Assembly: GCA_964450755.1 (NCBI GenBank)
Contig: CAYVDJ010000108.1
Coordinates: 1-38,528 of the forward strand
DNA: 38,528 nucleotides
Source of the DNA: JAADDG01 sp964450755
Lineage (GTDB): Bacteria > Campylobacterota > Campylobacteria > Campylobacterales > JAADDG01
Direction of reading: 5' to 3'
The notes beneath the pieces were generated by a model, which was not told the origin of the DNA, ran no database searches, and saw only the letters and a program-made list of their open reading frames with translations. The first letter of the stretch is position 1. Every line of letters starts with the position of its first letter. The position numbers and the translations under genes were made by a program. Below are positions 32,376-38,528 of this stretch, one piece after another.

Positions 32376-35153
32376 ATGAAACTACTGTTATTTTTATTTT
32401 TGGCATTGTCTTTATATTCTGTGGATATTGATACGGATCTTTTAAAAGATATCGTTGCCAAAAATCCCGAGGATGTGAAAAACAGACTTCTTCTTGCAAA
32501 ATATTACATAAAACACAAAGATTTAGGTAAAGCCGAAAAGTTGGTTTTGGAGGCTTTGAAAAATGATCAAAAAAACAAAAAGGCAAAAGAGCTTAAAAAA
32601 CAGATACAAAGAGTTAAAACTCTAAAATCTCTTTTGAGAGAGTACGGAGTATCGGATATAGGTGATGACAAAGAGTTGGCTTTTCTTTTTGAGACTCTTT
32701 ACAGAGCCAAAAAGTATAAAAAACTTCTTATTTTTTACAAACTCCTTTCATCACAGGAGATTAAACTTCCGTTAAAAGCCCATATTGTGGCATTTCGCAG
32801 TTACTCCCTGCAAAAAGATTTTGAAAAGGCCAGAGAGATTTTGCAAAATCTAAAAGACGAACCTCTCCAAAATGAGTTGGAGGGCGATATCTGTTTTTAT
32901 AAGAAAGAGTATGAATGTGCCAAAAAGTTTTATACAAAAGTTCTAAAAAAAAGATACTCCCGCCACTCTTTGTCTTTTTTGCTTGAGAGTCTTTATCATC
33001 TAAACGATTACGGCAGATACAAAAAACTCTATGATATTGTAAAAAACAGATATATAGATGAGTACAATATAAAAAAACTTGATAAACAACTGCTCTTTTT
33101 GAGAGAAAAACTTCTTGTTACTCTCAAAAAAGAGTATCAAAAAAAGCCTGATTTTATGAGATTAAAAGCCTATACGACCTCTTTGTATGATCTCAAGAGA
33201 GAAAAAGAGGCAACAGGAGTTATAAAAGATTTTATCAAAAAAACCCCTGATAATACAGATGCCAAGATTTTGCTCTCTTCTATGTTGATGTGGCAGAAAA
33301 AGTATAAAGTTGTAACGGAAATACTAAAATCCGTTATCGATAATGATGAGGCTTTGAGTCTTTATGCACAGGCTCTTTATTATAAAGGTGATTATGAAAA
33401 ATGTATCAGATATCTAAAACTTTGTATAAAAAAAGAGCAAAACAAAGAGACAAAACAGGAACTTTTAAAAAAACTTCTTTTTGCATATCACTGGAGCAGA
33501 AAAGACAAAGAGGCAAAAAAACTTTTGCCAAAAGTACTCTCTTTCTCTCCTCATGACAAAGCCGTAAAAGAACTTGCTTTGGTTTTAAACAGCGATATTG
33601 CCACTCAAATAGAACTGTTTGAAAAAAAGATAAAAAAAGATCCGAAAAATGCGCAAAATATTTTAAAACTTGCAAATCTTTATAAAAAATCTCTCAACAG
33701 TCAAAAAGCTTTCAAATTTTATAAAAGATATTATGAACTTACAAAAGATTTAGATGTTGCCAAATATCTGGCTCAGACTCTCTATTTTAAAGCCCGTTAT
33801 AAAGAGTCTTTGCCATATTTTGAAGATTATCTGCAAAGAAAGTCCGATGATTTTTTTGTAAAGTACCAATACGCCATAACTTTGCAAAATTTACAGGATT
33901 ACAAAAAAGCGGCAAAAATATACAAAGAAATTTTGAATAGAAAAAACAAAAACTATTTTGATATCAAATACAGATACGCATTTTCTCTTTTGAAGCTGAA
34001 AAATGAAAAGAGTTGGACAAAAGCCGGAACGATTTTCAAAGAGCTTTTAGGAGAACTTGAAAAAGAGTCAAAAGGCGATAAATCAGAAAAAATACAAGAA
34101 CTTCTAAAATTTACAAAGAATGCCTACAAAATATCACAAAGAGAGTTTTTAAAACCGACCCGTTATAAAGATATCTATCTTGCGGAAGGGCTGAAAAAAC
34201 AGTATCAGGAATATAACAGCACAAAAGAGGCTACAAACGCTCTGATAGCCAAAGCAAAAGAGGAGAAAAAAGTCAAAAAGCTGTTGCCAAAAACCTTTGA
34301 ACAAAAAGACAATAAAAAGAATTTTCATATTAAAGCAGATTATGTAAAGGATTCAAATGGCATAAAATCAAAATCCGTAAAAGTCTCTTTGGACAAAGCA
34401 GCTAAAATAAAAAACAGTGATATCGGTCTGTACGGAGAGAGGTTTAAAATCGAAGCCCAGAAAGATTATAACGGTTTTAAAACCGGATTGACTGTGAAGA
34501 AAAAAGGGCTGAAACTGACTTTGGGACTCAACTCTTTTGATGATTTTAATGATCCTTATGCTTCTATTGAGTATGAAACGAAGATATACAATCATCTTTT
34601 AAATCTCTTTTTGGAGTATCAAAATGCCGTTTTTTTCGATCATGATCCCTCTCTGATAGAAAAAAGAATCTCAGCCGTTCATTTTAAAGTATCGGATTTT
34701 ATACAGATGATAGAGGGCAGAGAGTTTCAGGGTGAAATTTCTTTGCTTAGATACAAAGACGGCAATGTCCGTTTTACACCCTCTTTCTCTCTTCTTTTCC
34801 TGACAAACAGTATAAAAAATATCAAAAATGATCTTTTTTTAACTGGTTGGTATCAGTTTTACAGTAAAACAAATCAAAACTATGCGCAAAACAAAATCGA
34901 TGATGCGACAAATATAGAGTTTCACTCCACCATCCCAATCACTGAAAAGATCTCTTTTACACCAAAAATTGCCGGAGGATACTCTTTTAAAAGCAAATCG
35001 TTTCTTTACGGCGGTGCTTTTGTCTTTGATGTCAGGATCAACAATGTGGCTTCTTTGGTGATAGATTGCACTTCAAACAAAACTAAAGCAAAAAAGAGCC
35101 TGTCCGATTATAACTATCAAGAGTGCAGCGGCGATATTCATTACAGGTGGTAA
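32376..35153 (+). CDS. TPR and outer-membrane beta-barrel protein (PgaA-like)
   Basis: This 925-aa protein starts at ATG 32376 (AGGA 6 bp ahead; a TTG just upstream is unlikely) and has a signal peptide of about 16 residues. Residues 20 to about 600 are TPR-like helical repeats, for example YYIKHKDLGKAEKLVLEALK and SLYAQALYYKGDYEKCIRYL. A lysine-rich linker (about 610-650) leads to about 275 residues of alternating beta strands ending YQECSGDIHYRW, with a terminal aromatic as in outer-membrane barrels. This is the PgaA/PelB architecture, in which the TPR part guides polymer to an outer-membrane pore. It is one base before the glycosyltransferase gene and leads the operon. Sequence identity to PgaA was not judged; the call is from architecture and context. 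Confidence 0.75.
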   Translation: MKLLLFLFLALSLYSVDIDTDLLKDIVAKNPEDVKNRLLLAKYYIKHKDLGKAEKLVLEALKNDQKNKKAKELKKQIQRVKTLKSLLREYGVSDIGDDKELAFLFETLYRAKKYKKLLIFYKLLSSQEIKLPLKAHIVAFRSYSLQKDFEKAREILQNLKDEPLQNELEGDICFYKKEYECAKKFYTKVLKKRYSRHSLSFLLESLYHLNDYGRYKKLYDIVKNRYIDEYNIKKLDKQLLFLREKLLVTLKKEYQKKPDFMRLKAYTTSLYDLKREKEATGVIKDFIKKTPDNTDAKILLSSMLMWQKKYKVVTEILKSVIDNDEALSLYAQALYYKGDYEKCIRYLKLCIKKEQNKETKQELLKKLLFAYHWSRKDKEAKKLLPKVLSFSPHDKAVKELALVLNSDIATQIELFEKKIKKDPKNAQNILKLANLYKKSLNSQKAFKFYKRYYELTKDLDVAKYLAQTLYFKARYKESLPYFEDYLQRKSDDFFVKYQYAITLQNLQDYKKAAKIYKEILNRKNKNYFDIKYRYAFSLLKLKNEKSWTKAGTIFKELLGELEKESKGDKSEKIQELLKFTKNAYKISQREFLKPTRYKDIYLAEGLKKQYQEYNSTKEATNALIAKAKEEKKVKKLLPKTFEQKDNKKNFHIKADYVKDSNGIKSKSVKVSLDKAAKIKNSDIGLYGERFKIEAQKDYNGFKTGLTVKKKGLKLTLGLNSFDDFNDPYASIEYETKIYNHLLNLFLEYQNAVFFDHDPSLIEKRISAVHFKVSDFIQMIEGREFQGEISLLRYKDGNVRFTPSFSLLFLTNSIKNIKNDLFLTGWYQFYSKTNQNYAQNKIDDATNIEFHSTIPITEKISFTPKIAGGYSFKSKSFLYGGAFVFDVRINNVASLVIDCTSNKTKAKKSLSDYNYQECSGDIHYRW

Positions 35154-35154
35154 A

Positions 35155-36456
35155 ATGAGACTGTTAGTTATAATCCCTCTTTTCATACTTTTACTTGTCC
35201 TTGCCGCAATAAGCATGATGGGACTTTTGGAACTGTTTAGATACAGTGAGGTATTTGTACGGTTTGGTGTAAGTATCGCTTTTGTTTTTTCGTTTTTGAT
35301 AATTGCCCGTTATATGATTTTGATGATCTTTTCTATTGCGAAAACTCTGGAAAAGAGTGCAGATGAAGAACATCTCAAGATCGTCAATAAAAAAGTCAGT
35401 ATCATAGTTCCATGTTATAACGAAGAGGCAGTTATAGAAATCTCTCTTAGAAGTCTGATTATGCAAACTCACCCTTTTGTCGAAATTATCGTTATAGATG
35501 ACGGAAGCAGTGACAGAACTTTGAGCATAGCAAAAAGTATGGAGTATGAATATGAATTTAAAAGTCTGAAGGTTTTTACCAAAGTCAATGCAGGTAAAGC
35601 CGAAGCTTTGAATTACGGTATCAAAAAAGCAAGTGGAGAACTTATCATGTGTGTTGATGCCGATTCAAAACTTGCTTTTGATGCGGTGGAACTTCTGGTT
35701 CAACATTTTAGAGATCCCTCTATCGGAGCGGTAGCGGGATCGGTTTATGTAACAAATCAGGATAATATGTGGACCAAACTTCAGGCTCTTGAGTATATCG
35801 AGGGGCTGAATATGGTAAGAAACGGACAGGCTCTTTTAAAACTTGTCAATATTATCCCAGGTCCAATAGGAATGTTTAGAAAATCGGCTCTTGTGGATAT
35901 CGGAGGATATGAAAATGATACTTTTGCCGAAGATTGCGATTTGACTTTGAGGCTTATCGGCAAAGGCTACAAGATAGATTTTGAGATAGATGCCGTCTCC
36001 TACACCGAAGCGCCGGAGAATCTTTTGGATCTTTTGAAACAAAGATACAGATGGACAAGAGGGATTTTACAATCCATCAAAAAGCACAGAGAGAGCCTTT
36101 GGAATTTCAGAAAAAACAAAGCTTTGAGTTTTGTTCTTTTGTATATGCTTTTTGAGGCCATTTTGTGGCCTTTTATGGATTTTTGGGTCAATCTTTTCAT
36201 CATCTATCTTGCTTTGACATCGGGAGCTAGTATCCTTATCGTATATTGGTGGATACTTTTTACCGTACTTGATGTTGCCGGAGCGGTATATTGTCTGATG
36301 ATCACAAAAGAGAGGCTCTCTTTGGCTTTTTATGCGATATATTATCGGATATTTTTTATCTCTATCATCAATATAGCAAAAATATTTGCAACGATAGAGG
36401 AGTGGTTTAACCTCAAAATGAACTGGGGAAAACTGGACAGGAAAGGAAAACTGTAA
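35155..36456 (+). CDS. Processive family 2 glycosyltransferase (PgaC-like)
   Basis: This 433-aa protein has two N-terminal membrane helices (about 3-25 and 37-60), a GT-A catalytic domain and C-terminal helices (about 320-420). Catalytic motifs are complete: VIDDGSSD (Asp115-Asp120), VDAD (Asp168-Asp170), TFAEDCD (Glu259-Asp260) and QRYRW (296-300). QxxRW marks processive synthases such as PgaC/IcaA, hyaluronan and cellulose synthase. With the PgaA-like and deacetylase genes beside it, a poly-N-acetylglucosamine-like polymer is the likely product, though the sugar cannot be read from sequence. Its stop overlaps the next ATG. Confidence 0.9.
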   Translation: MRLLVIIPLFILLLVLAAISMMGLLELFRYSEVFVRFGVSIAFVFSFLIIARYMILMIFSIAKTLEKSADEEHLKIVNKKVSIIVPCYNEEAVIEISLRSLIMQTHPFVEIIVIDDGSSDRTLSIAKSMEYEYEFKSLKVFTKVNAGKAEALNYGIKKASGELIMCVDADSKLAFDAVELLVQHFRDPSIGAVAGSVYVTNQDNMWTKLQALEYIEGLNMVRNGQALLKLVNIIPGPIGMFRKSALVDIGGYENDTFAEDCDLTLRLIGKGYKIDFEIDAVSYTEAPENLLDLLKQRYRWTRGILQSIKKHRESLWNFRKNKALSFVLLYMLFEAILWPFMDFWVNLFIIYLALTSGASILIVYWWILFTVLDVAGAVYCLMITKERLSLAFYAIYYRIFFISIINIAKIFATIEEWFNLKMNWGKLDRKGKL

Positions 36457-36647
36457 TGAAACTTTTAACATTTATGTCTTTTATCATTTTGATAGTAACT
36501 ATTTTAACGATGGTATTTGGAATAATAGCCTATTTTCTTTATAAGGCAAGAGAGCGGAAAAAGGAGAAGAGAAAACAGAGTTACGATGAGGTATTGTCCA
36601 ATGTAAACAGATCAAAGATATTTTTCAAGGAGCAGAATTTTGACTAA
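36456..36647 (+). CDS. Small membrane protein of the polysaccharide operon (PgaD-like position)
   Basis: This 63-aa protein has one hydrophobic helix (about 5-29: FMSFIILIVTILTMVFGIIA) and then a strongly basic cytoplasmic tail (KARERKKEKRKQSYDEV). Its ATG overlaps the TAA of the glycosyltransferase gene, and it overlaps the deacetylase start by 8 bp, so it is translationally coupled to both. By position and form it corresponds to PgaD, the small partner that PgaC needs, but no sequence similarity can be claimed. A real gene judged by its coupling. Confidence 0.7.
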   Translation: MKLLTFMSFIILIVTILTMVFGIIAYFLYKARERKKEKRKQSYDEVLSNVNRSKIFFKEQNFD

Positions 36648-38490
36648 AAGCAGTGCAAAGATACAAGAGAGCTATTACGGCGTAAAACTGGCATTGCTGT
36701 TGATACTTCTTAGTATGATCTTTTCATACGCCACTTATAATATCATGGAACAGTATATGCCGAAAAATTTTGCGATTCTTAATATTGCCCAAAAAAGAGT
36801 ATATCTTTTGAAATCTCTTTCAACCGAAAAAGTATTTGTAAAGTATGGTGTGGGAAGTGAGATATATGAAGAGAGGATTAAAAAATTTGCCGATTTTTTA
36901 AAAAAGCTCTCCTATGATGTCAAAATCATAAAAACTGACAAGATAAAATCCCTTCAAAGCGGCGACAAGCTGGTTTTGATAGATACTTTGGCTCTTGAAA
37001 GCGGTGTAAAAGAGGATATAAAATCTTTTTTGAAAAAGGGAGGAAATCTTCTTTTTAACTATAATGTGGCATTTAGCGATGAGAATGCCAAATTTATAGG
37101 AGACAGATTTTTAAATTCGATAACAGGACTGAAATTCAGCAAAGATTACAACTATCTTGACCTTAAAAAGGAGGGAGGATATTTGACACCAAAACTTCTC
37201 TCTCCTGTAACGCTTTTCAATACCAAAGGCAAAAGGATGGATCTTGTACTTTATGACAATATCCCCGTTTTTGATGCTCCCTCCTTTTTGGAGCCGGATG
37301 TTTTGCTTACCAATTACACCCAGTCCCAAACACCTTTGATAGATAAAACTTTGAGTATGATCTCCTTGAAAAAAGCCGGTATGATGTGGCACGGTTATTA
37401 TGAAAAAGGCAAATGGGTCTATTTCAATTTTCCAAGCTACAGTTTTTTTGAAGCACCAAAAAGTACTCCCTATTTTGAGAAACTTATAAAAGGGGCGTTT
37501 AATTTTTTGCAAAAAGATGTGATTATAAGAAAATATCCTTTTTTGGATAAAGAAAATGTTATGTTCACTTCCGAAGATACAGAGTATAAATTTGAAAATC
37601 TTTTAAGATTTTCAAACCTTTCAAAAAAGTATGATATTCCTGTAACTGCTTTTTTAGTAGGATATCTGACAAAAGAGTATCCGGGCATCGTCAAAAAAGC
37701 TTCTCAAAATCCTCTTTTGGAGTTTGGATCCCACAGTTTTTCCCACAAAAAGATCACAGGACAAAGTGATGATTATGTAAAAAAAGAGACCATAGGCTCC
37801 AAAAAGGTGATAGAACAAATCAGCGGTAAAAAAGTAAGAGGTTTCAGACCTCCCCGCGAAGAGATAGATAAAAAGATGGAGCATTATCTAAGCAAAGGCG
37901 GTTACAAATATGTGATGGAAAAAGAAAAAGATGTACTTTTCCCCTTTATGAATGATGAAAATCTGATGACCATTCCAAGACACGGTATAGATGATTATAC
38001 ATATTTGATGAATCTCGATTGGGATCAAAAGACAATAACAAATCAGATACTAAAAGAGGCAACAGTACTTAGATATCTAAACGGTATCTATACTTTAAGT
38101 GTTCATACACATCTTATCTCCTACGGAAGCAATATCAATATTTTGGAAAATTTTTTCAAATTTTTAAAAGAACATCCGGATTTTTCTCCACTGAGCGGCT
38201 ATGAACTTTATAAAAGAGTGTTATTGGTAAAAAATATCGATATAACATGGAATATAACAAACAAGAATATTATCGTAACCGTTAAAAATGCAAATCCACA
38301 AAATATTAAAGATTTTACATTTAAAATCTATCCTTCCAAAAGTATTGTTTTGGATACAATTGCTTCTGAAATGAGCGGAGTAGTTTTGGATTATAAAAAA
38401 CTAGATGACGATACTTATACGGTAAAAGTTGCGGATATCAAACCCCATTCGTCATTGACATTTTTTATCAATTATCATGAGAGAAATTAA
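36640..38490 (+). CDS. Membrane-anchored NodB polysaccharide deacetylase
   Basis: This 616-aa protein starts at TTG 36640 with AAGGAG 7 bp upstream. It has a membrane anchor (about 16-35), an alpha/beta domain like glutamine amidotransferase folds (about 60-290: GDKLVLIDTLALESG, LKKGGNLLFNYNVAF), a NodB deacetylase domain (about 300-525) and a C-terminal beta domain (about 530-616). Metal residues are seen in FTSEDTEY (Asp313), GSHSFSHKK (His365, His369), GFRPPREE and LSVHTHL. The canonical catalytic base Asp before Asp313 is Glu. It would deacetylate the polymer during export, as PgaB or IcaB does, but the N-terminal domain is unlike PgaB. The operon may continue past the window edge. Confidence 0.85.
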   Translation: MTKSSAKIQESYYGVKLALLLILLSMIFSYATYNIMEQYMPKNFAILNIAQKRVYLLKSLSTEKVFVKYGVGSEIYEERIKKFADFLKKLSYDVKIIKTDKIKSLQSGDKLVLIDTLALESGVKEDIKSFLKKGGNLLFNYNVAFSDENAKFIGDRFLNSITGLKFSKDYNYLDLKKEGGYLTPKLLSPVTLFNTKGKRMDLVLYDNIPVFDAPSFLEPDVLLTNYTQSQTPLIDKTLSMISLKKAGMMWHGYYEKGKWVYFNFPSYSFFEAPKSTPYFEKLIKGAFNFLQKDVIIRKYPFLDKENVMFTSEDTEYKFENLLRFSNLSKKYDIPVTAFLVGYLTKEYPGIVKKASQNPLLEFGSHSFSHKKITGQSDDYVKKETIGSKKVIEQISGKKVRGFRPPREEIDKKMEHYLSKGGYKYVMEKEKDVLFPFMNDENLMTIPRHGIDDYTYLMNLDWDQKTITNQILKEATVLRYLNGIYTLSVHTHLISYGSNINILENFFKFLKEHPDFSPLSGYELYKRVLLVKNIDITWNITNKNIIVTVKNANPQNIKDFTFKIYPSKSIVLDTIASEMSGVVLDYKKLDDDTYTVKVADIKPHSSLTFFINYHERN

Positions 38491-38528
38491 ATTTTACCTC
38501 ACACTTTTTTATTGATTTTATTATTCAA

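Noticed and set aside
34300..34460. String KIKNSDIGLYGERFKIEA in the PgaA-like protein resembling the NxT/GN repeat
   Set aside because: It lacks the N-x-T and the 11-residue spacing, and it lies in a beta-barrel region where such alternation is expected by chance.

Overview
The window is AT-rich chromosomal DNA (about one third G+C by eye). It most likely comes from a member of the Campylobacterota (Epsilonproteobacteria), in the broad neighbourhood of Sulfurovum, Sulfurimonas or Nitratiruptor. The clues are a PgbA-type plasminogen-binding-domain protein, a Csd3/Pgp3-type M23 peptidase, a short ComEC with only the competence domain, and the secA/lolA/lolE neighbourhood. The genus cannot be fixed from sequence reading alone. 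No rRNA, tRNA or CRISPR array was seen.

Layout. Positions 1-680 are a scar: the end of one gene, a broken IS1634-type transposase and a short repeat. Positions 680-4351 hold a DUF1800/DUF1501 exported pair facing a Csd3-like peptidoglycan peptidase. Positions 4551-7497 are an overlapping trio: PgbA-like, GlcD-type FAD oxidoreductase, YihY membrane protein. Positions 7451-10993 hold comEC and dnaB; dnaB carries an intein inside its ATP-binding P-loop. Positions 11182-11614 are a nucleotidyltransferase antitoxin with a truncated HEPN toxin. Positions 11819-19718 are an envelope cluster: COG3014, YcfL and LpoB lipoproteins, a CsgG-like secretion lipoprotein, and several small exported proteins sharing one repeat. 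Positions 19895-25140 hold a DUF4214/PKD protein, lolC/E, secA and lolA. Positions 25143-31396 hold cobalamin genes (a ferredoxin-like protein, cbiC, cbiA, cobS, cobU, an archaeal-type cobT) interrupted by mgtE. Positions 31670-38490 hold a class II aldolase-like protein and a Pga-like exopolysaccharide operon (TPR/beta-barrel, family 2 glycosyltransferase, small membrane protein, NodB deacetylase).

The strongest candidate for an undescribed system is 11819-19718. The 149-aa protein at 17027-17476 is four 31/32-residue repeats with the spacing N-x-T, then G-N eleven residues on, then a valine. The same spacing occurs once in the exported ankyrin protein next door (17606-18265) and once in the GIN-like protein (12856-13596). 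A looser version occurs in the 188-aa protein at 16407-16973, directly upstream of the CsgG-like gene. I infer a surface fibre or beta-solenoid system with its own CsgG-type exporter, built into a conserved COG3014-YcfL-LpoB lipoprotein neighbourhood.

Other notable points: both LAGLIDADG acidic positions of the DnaB intein read as Asn, so its homing nuclease is probably dead. The class II aldolase-like protein appears to lack all its zinc ligands. Several genes start at GTG or TTG or at an internal ATG; these choices are justified in the entries. Run-length reading by eye may put small sites off by one base.
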